NCBI GenBank assembly: GCA_035285585.1
Contig: JAYKGU010000062.1
Span: 1-64,000, forward strand
DNA length: 64,000 nucleotides
DNA from: JAYKGU01 sp035285585
GTDB taxonomy: Bacteria > Cyanobacteriota > Cyanobacteriia > CAKZMO01
Reading direction: 5' to 3'
The notes below the pieces were generated by a model, which had not been told where the DNA came from, made no database searches, and was given only the letters and a program-made list of their open reading frames with translations. Positions 9,118 through 18,285 of the stretch are shown piece after piece. The translations under genes were made by a program, and so were the position numbers. Position 1 is the stretch's first letter. Every line of letters begins with the position of its first letter.

Positions 9118-9903
9118 ACCTAACGATACCCTCCACTCCTCAAACCATCTCACTGCACTGCCGCCAATGGACGCGCTCACCGCCGTCGAGAAAAACCTTC
9201 GCGACAAGCTCTATAGTCGCCCATTCAGTAAACCCGGTTCCCAGTTTAGCCTATTCAAGAGAAAGCTCCATGCTTTACTTTGGCTGACCAAACGGGCTGC
9301 CTGCAACTCCTGCGCTCTTGCACCAGCGCAAGGGCACCCAAATGAGCCATCGGCGGTTGGCAAAGGTCCCCCCCCCTGGAACCTTAGAATTTTTTTACAA
9401 AGGTTCGGGGGGCAATCCCGATGCTTTTGCAACAGGAGCGCACATTAAAGACGTAGTTAAAGAAATAATAAAGACTTCGTTTAGAATCCCACACGCCACT
9501 GGTCAAATCTTCGCCCGATTGTACGATCTATGTAGAAAGGGGTGTTTGTGTAGATTGACGGAGATCTTGAGAGATCTTTATTGAAACTTTGTGAAAGGAG
9601 AGGGGGCGGTTTCGGGATTCCTCAAACCCAGACTCCCATTCAGTTTCCTTTAGCTGGTGCGATTCCTCTGAATCAGGCGAGAGAAGAATAAATTTTGGTA
9701 GGCTATGGTTGCGGACAATTTGGATGCAGACACTGGTTTCTGAACAGCAGCCCTCAGGCGTGATTTCGAGAAGGCCATCCTGAGAAGGTGCTCTAAGAGA
9801 AACGATTCAAAGAGCAGTAACTCTGAGAATTGTCCAGGGTTCTGGAGCCAGACAGTCCAGTTATGATTTATTCGGGTGCAAGAACCAAGATCGGCTAGTA
9901 TAT
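9118..9903. other. divergent intergenic region with a GC-rich inverted repeat
   Basis: Nearly 800 bases separate the divergent M23 peptidase and kinase genes and must hold both promoters. An inverted repeat at 9371-9412 pairs CCCCCCTGGAACCTT with AAGGTTCGGGGGG around an AT-rich loop and has a T-run inside the loop. No ORF here has protein-like character. I see no tRNA or riboswitch. Confidence 0.45.
9371..9412. repeat. inverted repeat (GC-rich hairpin)
   Basis: The left arm is CCCCCCTGGAACCTT and the right arm is AAGGTTCGGGGGG. They pair with a two-base bulge across a 14-base AT-rich loop. Similar C-run/G-run palindromes are common dispersed elements in cyanobacteria. No T-run follows the right arm, so a terminator is unlikely. 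Confidence 0.5.
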
Positions 9904-11805
9904 GTGTTCTTCAGAGTTGAGATCATCAAGCCCGTGGTTAAGTCCCGCATCCCGAATAGCGCATCAGGTCCCCGACCTGCCCCCTATCCGCGCAATCCCA
10001 GCCTCCTAGGAGGTCGCTACCGTGTCGTCAAGCGGCTGGCGGAGGGGAGCTTCGGTCAAACGTCCCTCGCCCAAGATTTGCATCTTCCCGATCACCCCCT
10101 CTGCGTGGTCAAACAGCTCAAGGCCCAGGCCGATGGAGCCGCCATGCGGACAGCCCGTCGGTTGTTTGAGCTGGAGGCTCGGGTGCTTTACAGGCTGGGT
10201 ATCCACAGCCAGATTCCCCGCCTGCTGGCCCACTTTGAGGAAGGGCGAGAGTTTTATCTAACTCAAGAATATATTGACGGGCGATCGCTCTCCGACGAAT
10301 TAATCCCCGGACAGCCCTGGGCTGAGGCCAGGGTGATTGCGCTGCTCGAAGAAATCCTGGCAATCCTCACCTTTGTCCACCACGAGCGGGTTATTCACCG
10401 CGACATCAAGCCGGGCAACCTGATTCGCCGCCACCAAGACGGTAAGGTCGTCATGATTGATTTTGGTGCGGTGAAGCAGGTCAGCACCCAGTTTCTCAAT
10501 CCCAAGCCCGGTCAAACCGACTACACCATTGCCATTGGCACCCTGGGCTACATCCCCAAAGAGCAAATTGGCGGGCGTCCCCGCTACAGCAGCGATGTCT
10601 ACGCCGTGGGCATGATTGGCATCCAGGCGCTGACTGGCATTTCTCCCCAGAGGCTGCTGGAAGATGAGCAGTCTGGTGAAATTAGATGGCGCGATCGCGC
10701 ACCCCAGGTCAGCCCAGAATTGGCCCAGGTGCTTGACTGTATGGTGCGATACGACTACCGCGATCGCTACCCCAGCGCCCAGGAAGCCCTTGCGGCCCTC
10801 CAGCACCTGCCCCCCCACGTGCGCCAACCCCTGGTTGCCACCCATCTGACAGATTTATCGACGCCTGAGGGGCAGTCTCCACCCACCTCGGCGGAAGTCT
10901 TGCTGCCAACGGCGGGGGGTGCCCCCCAATCTGCCCCCGGTTTAGTAACGGCACTGGGAGGTAGGAAGTTTCAGGGGTTTGTGGGGAGGCGATCGCTTGT
11001 CCCCGCTGGGGATGCCTGGGGAGTAGCGGGTTCCTCTCCGTCTGGCTGGCAGTCGCTGCTGGGGACGGCCTGGCACCAGTGTCAGGATTGGGCCATGGGG
11101 GCAGCGGTTGCTATTCGGGCGCGGCAAAAGTCTATTCCGGTCTGGTATGTGGTTGCTGTTCTGGGCGCAATCGGCGTCCTCTCGGTAGTGAACCGAGAGA
11201 TTTTAGTCTCGCCCCAAAACCGGCTGATCAAATCGGCCCATCGCGTTTCAGAACACGCCATTCTCAAGCCTGCCGAAGAACTCGTCAGTCGGCTGCCGCA
11301 GAATACGCCTCTCACGGGCAATACCGCCATGCAGACGGCGGCTTATTTAAATCAGGCCGAGCGCCTTGAAGCCGTGGGTGACTATCAGGCGGCTCTAGAA
11401 TTTTACCGCAAGGTGCTTGCACTGGATGGGAACCGGCTGGCGGCCCTTCAGGGTCGCTGCGCCAGCTTGAACGCCCTCAACCAGCCAGAGCTGGCCATTG
11501 ATGCCTGCCATGATCTGCTGGCGATCTTTCCCGATGATGTGGTCGGACTGTGGGGCTTGGGGGTGGCCAATCACCAGATGGAACTGTACGACAAAGCGAT
11601 GGAGCTTTTTGACCGGGCGATCGCCATTAACCCCGAATACGCCCCTGCCTGGAAAGGCCGGGGAGACACCCTCCAGCAGGTTGGTCGCCTGGGCGAAGCC
11701 AACGCCTCCTTCAATCGTGCCCTGGAGCTGGCCCCAGACCCAGAGCGTTCAGGAGAGAGTTCGGGGGACAATGAACTGAACCAGGCCACTGCTGGGGGCA
11801 GTTAA
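9904..11805 (+). CDS. serine/threonine protein kinase with C-terminal TPR repeats
   Basis: This is a 633-residue eukaryotic-type kinase. The kinase domain spans about residues 38-305: Gly loop LAEGSFGQ, the ATP-binding Lys in VVKQLK (K70), catalytic loop HRDIKPGN (D167) and a DFG motif (D186), so it should be active. A Pro-rich linker leads to a single membrane helix at about 411-429, which places the kinase in the cytoplasm. After the helix, about three TPR units (residues ~480-620, for example YDKAMELFDRAIAINPEYAP) lie outside or in the thylakoid/periplasmic space. The start codon is GTG. A second kinase of different design is at 37.3 kb. Confidence 0.9.
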   Translation: MFFRVEIIKPVVKSRIPNSASGPRPAPYPRNPSLLGGRYRVVKRLAEGSFGQTSLAQDLHLPDHPLCVVKQLKAQADGAAMRTARRLFELEARVLYRLGIHSQIPRLLAHFEEGREFYLTQEYIDGRSLSDELIPGQPWAEARVIALLEEILAILTFVHHERVIHRDIKPGNLIRRHQDGKVVMIDFGAVKQVSTQFLNPKPGQTDYTIAIGTLGYIPKEQIGGRPRYSSDVYAVGMIGIQALTGISPQRLLEDEQSGEIRWRDRAPQVSPELAQVLDCMVRYDYRDRYPSAQEALAALQHLPPHVRQPLVATHLTDLSTPEGQSPPTSAEVLLPTAGGAPQSAPGLVTALGGRKFQGFVGRRSLVPAGDAWGVAGSSPSGWQSLLGTAWHQCQDWAMGAAVAIRARQKSIPVWYVVAVLGAIGVLSVVNREILVSPQNRLIKSAHRVSEHAILKPAEELVSRLPQNTPLTGNTAMQTAAYLNQAERLEAVGDYQAALEFYRKVLALDGNRLAALQGRCASLNALNQPELAIDACHDLLAIFPDDVVGLWGLGVANHQMELYDKAMELFDRAIAINPEYAPAWKGRGDTLQQVGRLGEANASFNRALELAPDPERSGESSGDNELNQATAGGS

Positions 11806-11829
11806 GGATCTGGGATAAAGCCGGGGTAC

Positions 11830-13653
11830 TCAGGACTCTAGCATCTGTAGTTTGTAGAGGCTGGCATACAGCCCCTCAGCGGTCAACAGCTCTTCGTGGC
11901 TGCCGGTTTCCACCACCCGCCCCTGCTTGAGCACCAAAATTCGATCCACATTGCGAATGGTTGAGAGGCGATGGGCGATGATAATGGCGGTGCGATCGGC
12001 CAGAATGCGCTCTAGCGCCTGCTGAATCATCGCCTCGGTACCCACATCCAGGCTGGCGGTCGCTTCATCCAGCACCAGAATGGGAGGATTGCGAATTGCC
12101 GCCCGCGCAAACGCCAGCAGTTGCTTCTGCCCTCCAGACAGATTGGTGCCCCGCTGCCGCAGCTCGGTGTCATATCCCTGGGGGAGCTGCTCAATAAACG
12201 CGGCTACATTGGTTTGCTCGGCGGCACGGCGAACTTCATCAAAAGTGTAGGACTCGCCCAGGGTGATGTTGCTCTTAACATCCCCAGCAAACAGGAAACC
12301 GTCCTGCAAAATCACCGTCATGCGCCGCCGCAGCTCAGCCTGGGGCATATCGCGAATATCGACCCCGTCCAGCAAAATTCGGCCTTTGCTGACTTCATAG
12401 AGGCGGCAGAGGAGGCGAATGATGGAGCTTTTTCCGGCCCCCGTTGGCCCCACCAGCGCTACTTTTTCGCCGGGATGGATGGTAAACGTCAGGTCGTGCA
12501 GCACATATTCATCTGGCTTATAGCCAAACCAAACCCCCTCAAAGCGAATCTCACCGGGAGCCGACCGAGGGGACGGCAGCGCTACCCGAGACGCCTGATC
12601 GGGGTCGCGAATCTCGATGGGTTCTGCCAGGATGTCGTTAACCCGCTCCAGGGCCGTGAACCCCGCCTGAATGGCCGTGAACTTTTCGGCAAACTGGCGC
12701 AGGGGGTTAAACAGGCGCTGGGAAAACAGGACAAAGGTGGTGAGGGTGCCCAGGTCGATGCGCTCGTTCATTACCAATACGCCCCCCAGCCACAGGACAC
12801 CGGCGATCGCCACCAGCCCAATCCACTCCAGCGTTGCCGAAACCGCCGAGTCGTAGAAAATGGTGCGATCTACCTGGTGGACGTAGCGCTGGTTGATGGC
12901 CCGAAATGCCTCACTGTTAAACTGCTCCCGTCGGAAGAGCTGCACAATCTCAATGCCGACAATGTTCTCCTGAAGATTGGAGTTGAGGGTTGATAGCTCT
13001 TCCCTCGCCCGGTAGTTGGCCTGCCGGTATTGCTGCTGGAAATAAATGATCAGTGCCGTTATCGGTAGGAGCAGCACCAGCAGCAGCAGGGCCAGTTGCC
13101 ACTGCACAAACAACATGGTGACCGTGATCACGATCATGGAAAACAGATCGCCAACGATGCCCACGGCTCCAGTAGAAAAGACATCCCCCAGGGCCTCCAC
13201 ATCGCTAGTGAGGCGGGTAATCAGCCGTCCCACAGGGGTGCGGTCAAAAAAGCGGGAGGCCAGGGAGGTGACGTGGTCAAACAGGTCGTCGCGAATATCG
13301 GCGGTGATGCGCTGACCCACCTTCTGCACCTGGTAGCCCTGCACCCCATCAAGGGCCAGCCGTGTGGTGATGGTGACCAGCAGTAGCCCAATTAGAATAT
13401 TCAAACCGCTGGAGAGCGATCGCCCCTGCAAAAACCACACTGTCGGCTCGTTGCGCAGAAGCGACACCGCCTGACCAATGAGGATCGGCTGGACGGCTTC
13501 GGCGATCGCCAGGGGAATGAGTAACAGCATGGCGATCGCCAACAGGCGCTGGCGACGCTTGGCATAGGGAAACAGCAGACGTACGAGCCGCCAATCCGTC
13601 TGTCGAGTAGAGCGCTGTTCGTTTTGGGGCAGCGTCGCGGGTGAATTCGTCAC
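11830..13653 (-). CDS. ABC-type exporter, fused permease and ATPase
   Basis: This is a half-transporter of about 607 residues that is expected to act as a dimer in the membrane. The N-terminal half has six predicted helices (e.g. LLAIAMLLLIPLAIAEAV). The C-terminal ATPase has Walker A GPTGAGKSS, Q-loop VILQDGFLFAG, signature LSGGQKQ and Walker B ILVLDEATASLD, followed by the H-loop IIIAHRLST, so it is complete. It resembles the multidrug/lipid exporter group (MsbA/LmrA-like); the substrate cannot be told from sequence. GTG at 13653 with AAGGA upstream is preferred over a TTG at 13704. Confidence 0.88.
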   Translation of the reverse strand: MTNSPATLPQNEQRSTRQTDWRLVRLLFPYAKRRQRLLAIAMLLLIPLAIAEAVQPILIGQAVSLLRNEPTVWFLQGRSLSSGLNILIGLLLVTITTRLALDGVQGYQVQKVGQRITADIRDDLFDHVTSLASRFFDRTPVGRLITRLTSDVEALGDVFSTGAVGIVGDLFSMIVITVTMLFVQWQLALLLLVLLLPITALIIYFQQQYRQANYRAREELSTLNSNLQENIVGIEIVQLFRREQFNSEAFRAINQRYVHQVDRTIFYDSAVSATLEWIGLVAIAGVLWLGGVLVMNERIDLGTLTTFVLFSQRLFNPLRQFAEKFTAIQAGFTALERVNDILAEPIEIRDPDQASRVALPSPRSAPGEIRFEGVWFGYKPDEYVLHDLTFTIHPGEKVALVGPTGAGKSSIIRLLCRLYEVSKGRILLDGVDIRDMPQAELRRRMTVILQDGFLFAGDVKSNITLGESYTFDEVRRAAEQTNVAAFIEQLPQGYDTELRQRGTNLSGGQKQLLAFARAAIRNPPILVLDEATASLDVGTEAMIQQALERILADRTAIIIAHRLSTIRNVDRILVLKQGRVVETGSHEELLTAEGLYASLYKLQMLES

Positions 13654-14090
13654 GGTGATGTCCTTATCGATGCTGAGAGCGACTTTAGCAAATAAAATAA
13701 ACAATCAAATATACAGAGGGTGATAAATTAGGGGAATCCGCGACATTTCTGACCGCTGTTGGGGCCAGTATATTGGTAGCGAGTGCTCCTGTCTCTGCAA
13801 CCCAGGCAGCGTTTATGACACTCGACTTATAGAATTTTCCGTAATTCCACTATCCTCACTGTAGTTCTAATCCAGCCCCTCAAGTCCTCTCTGAAGCCTT
13901 TACCTGGTCGCCCCTGCCAGTTAGTGAGTGTAACCAAGGCGGTAAGATTGTCAGCGACACGGGTTCAACATTTCCGCAAATTTAGTCTTGCGATTGCCAG
14001 TATTAGTTGTCATCAGTAGGGTATCTAAATCGATCGGCCCCAGACTTCCTATTAAACTTTCCTGGTTATACCGTCCTCTCTATTTAAACA
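13654..14090. other. divergent intergenic region
   Basis: About 440 bases separate the ABC exporter and the GGDEF gene, which are transcribed away from each other. The region is AT-rich and must hold both promoters. I find no repeat-family member, hairpin terminator or small ORF with a good ribosome-binding site. Confidence 0.4.
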
Positions 14091-15080
14091 ATGGATGCTT
14101 CGATTCTAATCGTTGGAAGTCGTGAGTTTTGCGATGTACTGGTACAGTTCGTTCAAGCTGTAGCAAATTTGACGGTAGAAACTGCCGCAAACGCTGCAGA
14201 CGCTATCCCCTTTGTTCAGGCACAGCAGCCCGATGTATTGATTTTGCAATCTGATCAGGACGAAAGCTTTGAACTCTGCCGCCTCATCCGCAGTCAAAAC
14301 CGGTTGGCCTGGATCTATTGCATCTTAGTTGGAAATCCTGCTTTCCTCTCAACGGAAGCACCGTCGCAGCTTGAGCAGGCCACCGCCTTCGCCCTTAACG
14401 TTGGAGCCGATGCATTTTTGCCCTTTTCCATCAAAGAGCTGCTGGTTCTGGATCGGGCCGATCCCACTAAAGGGGCGATCGCCTATCAGCAGTTGCTCCA
14501 CGCCCAGATTGGGGCAGGGCTGAGACGGGTGCAGACCGATCGGGAATTGATTCGAGCCAACGATTTGCTGTCAGCGATCGCCCTTTCTGATCCCTTAACC
14601 GAACTCAACAACCGCCGCGCCTTTGAGTGGGAACTACCCCGCCAGATTTTCAATGCCCGTAGCCGCAGCGTGCCCATCAGCCTGCTGATGCTCGATATCG
14701 ATTTTTTTAAGTGCATCAACGACAATTATGGCCACCTGGTGGGCGATCGCGCCCTCAAGCTGGTTGCTGCTCGCCTGCGGCACAACCTGCGCTTTTATGA
14801 CACCCCGTTTCGCTACGGAGGGGAAGAGTTTGCCGTTATCCTGAACAACACCAACGCTGGGGAAGCAGGGCGCATTGGTTATCGAATTTGCCGCCTCATC
14901 GCCAGCCAGCCCTTTGCCATTGACGAATCTCTGGAACTGACCATCACCATCAGCGCCGGGAGTGCCTCGCTGCGGGATGACGACGACGAGCGGGGCATCA
15001 GCTTTTTGCGCCGGGCGGATCAAAACCTCCTCAAAGCGAAGTCACAGGGCCGGAATCAGATTGTGGCCAGTGAAGACTAG
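14091..15080 (+). CDS. diguanylate cyclase with degenerate receiver domain
   Basis: This 329-residue protein combines an N-terminal CheY-like receiver with a C-terminal GGDEF domain and should make c-di-GMP. The GGDEF domain has LDIDFFKCINDNYGH, the active-site loop GGEEF (243-247), and an RxxD inhibitory site (R234-D237) five residues before it, as in PleD. The receiver is odd: where the phospho-acceptor Asp is expected, after PDVLIL, there is Gln53. It may therefore sense something other than phosphorylation or act as a dimerisation module. No partner kinase is adjacent. Confidence 0.88.
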   Translation: MDASILIVGSREFCDVLVQFVQAVANLTVETAANAADAIPFVQAQQPDVLILQSDQDESFELCRLIRSQNRLAWIYCILVGNPAFLSTEAPSQLEQATAFALNVGADAFLPFSIKELLVLDRADPTKGAIAYQQLLHAQIGAGLRRVQTDRELIRANDLLSAIALSDPLTELNNRRAFEWELPRQIFNARSRSVPISLLMLDIDFFKCINDNYGHLVGDRALKLVAARLRHNLRFYDTPFRYGGEEFAVILNNTNAGEAGRIGYRICRLIASQPFAIDESLELTITISAGSASLRDDDDERGISFLRRADQNLLKAKSQGRNQIVASED

Positions 15081-15100
15081 TGGGCCATTTGGCGCGGATA

Positions 15101-15203
15101 TGGCCCCCAGCCCCCTGCTCCCGACTTGGGAGAAGGGGAGCCAGAACCTATCACCAGTTTCAAAGCCCCTAGCCCGCTCTGGGAGAGGAGTTTGGGGTGC
15201 GGG
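15101..15203. repeat. dispersed repeat family 4, copy 1
   Basis: A stretch of about 100 bases has GGGAGAAGGGGAGCCAGAAC, then TTTCAAAGCCC, then CCCGCTCTGGGAGAGGAG and TTGGGGTG. The same ordered blocks occur at 61367-61463. The ends (CCCCCAGCCCC and TTGGGGTG) are weak inverted repeats. It lies directly downstream of the GGDEF gene and has no coding potential. It is a dispersed intergenic repeat of the kind common in cyanobacteria. Confidence 0.7.
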
Positions 15204-15209
15204 TTTCGT

Positions 15210-15374
15210 TCAAGGCTCGGCTTTTTCTGTGGCTTCGGTGGGCTGGGGTGCAATTTTATTCTGCCAGCCCTGAAAATTAATTGACGCCTGATGAATGGGC
15301 GTCAGGAACTGAATTGCCAGGGTGAGCGCCAACGCCGTCAAGATAAATTCAACTGATCGCTTTAATCGCGTCAT
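15210..15374 (-). CDS. small single-pass membrane protein (54 aa)
   Basis: This short ORF starts at ATG 15374, four bases after a strong ribosome-binding site (GGAGGG). It encodes 54 residues: a basic N terminus (MTRLKRSVE), one hydrophobic helix (FILTALALTLAIQFLTP) and a polar tail (QGWQNKIAPQPTEATEKAEP). I do not recognise the family. The upstream in-frame extension to 15476 looks non-coding. The good ribosome-binding site, positive-inside N terminus and clean helix support a real small membrane protein. No homologous neighbour suggests a function. Confidence 0.5.
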   Translation of the reverse strand: MTRLKRSVEFILTALALTLAIQFLTPIHQASINFQGWQNKIAPQPTEATEKAEP

Positions 15375-15583
15375 GGTGCCCTCCAGCAACGAGCGGCATC
15401 CTCCCAGGGAGGGATTGACCCATGAGGGGTTATACCCATCATAAGGGAATCCCCTATGACCCCACGGAAAAATCACTGCTTTTTATAGAAGCAAAACCGA
15501 TTGATCGAGTTCCTTAAGTGGGTTGTAAAGCTTGATGTATCTAGCCGGATCGGGCCTGAAGCGGAATTTGGATCAGCGCCCCA

Positions 15584-16600
15584 TCAAAAATGCTGAAAGC
15601 CCTGCTCTAGGGAGAGAACCTGATCTGGCCATTGGCCGGTGCGATCGCCCAAAACCACGGTTCTTTCTTTGGTAACGCTGCCGATGATGCAAGCCTCGCC
15701 GCCCAGGTAATCCACCAGTTCGTGGGCGATCGCCTCGGGGAGAAACAGCACCAGCTCGAAATCTTCGCCACCGTAGAGCGCCCAATCCATCGCCTGGTCT
15801 GCGGGCAGCCAGTGGGCAAAAGCCGGAGGCAGGGGAATCTGTGCCCGATCCAGCCACGCGCCCACCCCGCTGGCGCGACAGATTTGCAGCACGGCGTCGG
15901 CCAGTCCATCGCTGCTGTCCATGCCAGCAATTCCCGACGGCACCCGCGTAAAGGCCTGCAGGTGTGCCAGGGCTGGAGCCACATCCAAGCGGGGACGGGG
16001 GCGCTGATGCGCCCGGATCAGCTGCTGTCGGTCAGATAAACCCAGCCCTTCGCCAGCACTGGGATTGAGTAGGAGTTCTAGCCCCGCCCGCGAGGCCCCG
16101 TGGATGCCTGTAACTACGATGCGATCGCCAGGACGCGCGGTACTGCGGCGCAGGGCAGCCTGGGGAGACACCTGACCAAAGGCGGCGATCGCCACTGATA
16201 GAATTGGCGATCGGCACACGTCTCCCCCGGCAATCACCCCGCCCCATGCGCTCAGGCAGGCGACCATGCCCCGATACATGGCTTCCAGGTCTTCCACCGC
16301 TAAGTCGCCGGGCAAGCTAAGGCCCACGGTAATGCCCAGGGGGGTAGCCCCCATGGCGGCCAGGTCAGAAAGGTTGGCGGCTACGGAGCGCCAGCCCACA
16401 TCTTCAGGGGCGGTCGTGGGCGGATTAGCAGCCATGCCGATACTGAAATGCACGCCATCCACCAGTACATCGGTGGTTACCACCAGCTTCTGGTTAGGCT
16501 GCACCGACAGCAGGGCAGCATCATCGCCCACCAGATCTGGCGGACAAAACTGGTGGAGCCGTCGCAGCAGCCCCTGTTCCCCCAATTCGCTAACGCGCAT
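15584..16600 (-). CDS. thiL: thiamine-monophosphate kinase
   Basis: ThiL phosphorylates thiamine monophosphate to the active cofactor thiamine pyrophosphate. The 338-residue length is normal. Family motifs are present: GDDAALL near residue 22, VVTTDVLVDGVHF, a metal-binding AGGDV segment, GASRAGLELL and the C-terminal GGEDFELV. The ATG start at 16600 fits homologues. No thi-box riboswitch is visible upstream, and the neighbours (a lumenal cyclophilin upstream on the same strand, a small membrane protein gene downstream) are not thiamine genes. The 42-base gap to the cyclophilin gene suggests possible cotranscription. Confidence 0.93.
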   Translation of the reverse strand: MRVSELGEQGLLRRLHQFCPPDLVGDDAALLSVQPNQKLVVTTDVLVDGVHFSIGMAANPPTTAPEDVGWRSVAANLSDLAAMGATPLGITVGLSLPGDLAVEDLEAMYRGMVACLSAWGGVIAGGDVCRSPILSVAIAAFGQVSPQAALRRSTARPGDRIVVTGIHGASRAGLELLLNPSAGEGLGLSDRQQLIRAHQRPRPRLDVAPALAHLQAFTRVPSGIAGMDSSDGLADAVLQICRASGVGAWLDRAQIPLPPAFAHWLPADQAMDWALYGGEDFELVLFLPEAIAHELVDYLGGEACIIGSVTKERTVVLGDRTGQWPDQVLSLEQGFQHF

Positions 16601-16642
16601 AGCCGTTACTGAAGACGATCGAGCAACCTAGCATCGGAAAAA

Positions 16643-17911
16643 TTAGGCCGTTGGGGAGGGTGTGACCAGATTGTCTGCGCCGCGCAGGACGGTGGCTGAT
16701 TCGATGCGATCGCCCACCGTCAATTTGCCTAACAGTTCTTTATTCTCCGTTACATAGCCAAACACCGCGTAGCGGCCATCCAGCAGGTTGCGTCCGGCAG
16801 GGGTGAGTTCGGGTTCAAACAGGAAGAAGAAAACTTGAGAAGAGCCACCGTTGGGATTGTCACCGGGACGGGCCATGGCCACGGTGCCGTAAGCCGAGAA
16901 GGGGAGAACCGGGTCATCGAGATAGCGGCCCGCCTCTTCCAGGGTGACGCCGTAGGTTGGCTCGGTGTCGCCCTGCACCATCACCTCCAGGGGAATGGCG
17001 CGATATTCGTCCGTCTCAGGGTCAACGAACCCATCCGCTGGACCAGGGGGATCTCCAATCTGGACAACGTAAAAGTCCTCGGCACGGGTCACCTCCAGAC
17101 CGTCATAGAACCCACGCTGCACCAGATCCACAAAGTTTCCGGCGGTAACGGGGGCGTTGTAGCCGTCCACCACTATCTGTAGTGACCCTTTGTTGGTGGT
17201 GATCTCAATGGTGGCCCGTCCTTTTAGCTGGGGGAGATAGCTATATTCTTCGGGCACCTCAAAGGGAAATTCGGTGACCATCAGGTCTTCCAGTTCGCCC
17301 ACCGTATCCAGCAGGGCCGATCGCTTGAGCCACACCGCTTCTTTGTCGCGGTTGTCGATGGCGGTGCGCATGTCGGCCAGCCCCATTTGCAGGGTGGCGA
17401 TCAGGGACTGGGCGGTTTCCTGGCGATCGTCGGGCACGTCGGCCAGAATGCGAATGGGGCGCTTCAGGACTTTCTCAGCCTGATCCAGGTTGCGGTTGAC
17501 GGCACTGAGGCGGCGGCTCCCCTGCACCCGCAGCGTTTCGGAAATGTCTTCCAGCTCTTTTTGTAAATCCCGAATGGGGTCATTGTCGATGGGCAGGGCG
17601 TAGCGGAGCAGCGCTTTACCATCGGTGATGGCGTTTCCAGGCGGGAGGCGGCTGATCAGCAGGTGATCAGCAAAAGTCGGGAGAGGGGAGGCGATCGCCC
17701 GCTCATTCCAGCCACCCCAGAGTGCCATCGCCACCAGACCTACCAGCATCCCCCAAATTACCTGCTGGCGCGATCGCCAGAGTGATGCCAAAAAATGGCT
17801 GCTGACCCACCGCCAGCCTGGGGCTATCCATGCAGCCGGGATGCACTGGCGAATGGGCCGCAGTGACCGATGAATCCTCGAAGGGAGCAGACCGATTTGA
17901 GAATGCTGCAT
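16643..17911 (-). CDS. lumenal cyclophilin-type peptidyl-prolyl isomerase (TLP38-like)
   Basis: This protein of about 422 residues has a basic N terminus, a hydrophobic helix (VIWGMLVGLVAMALWGG) and an AIAS-type signal cleavage site, so it should be in the thylakoid lumen or periplasm. A helical region of about 150 residues comes next (DLQKELEDISETLRVQ), as in plant TLP38/40. The C-terminal cyclophilin domain follows, with NKGSLQIVVDGYNAPVTAG and GGSSQVFFFLF. Several canonical catalytic cyclophilin residues are replaced, so isomerase activity may be weak. ATG at 17911 was chosen over an upstream start at 17974. Confidence 0.82.
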   Translation of the reverse strand: MQHSQIGLLPSRIHRSLRPIRQCIPAAWIAPGWRWVSSHFLASLWRSRQQVIWGMLVGLVAMALWGGWNERAIASPLPTFADHLLISRLPPGNAITDGKALLRYALPIDNDPIRDLQKELEDISETLRVQGSRRLSAVNRNLDQAEKVLKRPIRILADVPDDRQETAQSLIATLQMGLADMRTAIDNRDKEAVWLKRSALLDTVGELEDLMVTEFPFEVPEEYSYLPQLKGRATIEITTNKGSLQIVVDGYNAPVTAGNFVDLVQRGFYDGLEVTRAEDFYVVQIGDPPGPADGFVDPETDEYRAIPLEVMVQGDTEPTYGVTLEEAGRYLDDPVLPFSAYGTVAMARPGDNPNGGSSQVFFFLFEPELTPAGRNLLDGRYAVFGYVTENKELLGKLTVGDRIESATVLRGADNLVTPSPTA

Positions 17912-18285
17912 AGTTACTGTTAAGTAGTTCAACAAAATTATTTTCTTGGGGTTATGCGCCCCCGGGGAGCGCACACCATAACAAGATGTAATTAACTGGA
18001 CTTGGGCACTTACTCAAACATCTGCACGGGGAAGCGCAAAAATCCCATGTTCAATCTTGCCATAGGCCGGGCCGCCAAATCGTCTACAAAACGGAACTGG
18101 GTTACACCGTTACGCTTTCGCGTTAGGACACTTAAGAGGTACTTAAGAGGTGTGGAACCCCCGTGATGCGGGGGTTCCACACTCAAACTTTAGCCCGTAG
18201 GGCTATACACCGAAAAAGAGTATTAGAGATGGGCCACTGGAGGGTAAAATGAATTGCCGATTACTCTCCCTACGCGAGCAGCTTC
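17912..18285. other. divergent region between the cyclophilin and efp genes
   Basis: These 374 bases hold the divergent promoters of the cyclophilin gene and efp. A perfect 14-bp stem hairpin lies at 18150-18182 (separate entry). It is preceded by a direct repeat of ACTTAAGAGGT at about 18130-18150. A small AGCCC/GGGCT palindrome follows the hairpin. Confidence 0.5.
18150..18182. repeat. perfect long-stem hairpin upstream of efp
   Basis: The arms GTGTGGAACCCCC and GGGGGTTCCACAC are exact reverse complements. A G-C closing pair extends the stem to 14 bp, leaving a five-base loop. No T-run follows on either strand, so a classic terminator is unlikely. It lies about 100 bases before the efp start and may be in the efp leader or be a REP-like element. 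Confidence 0.75.
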
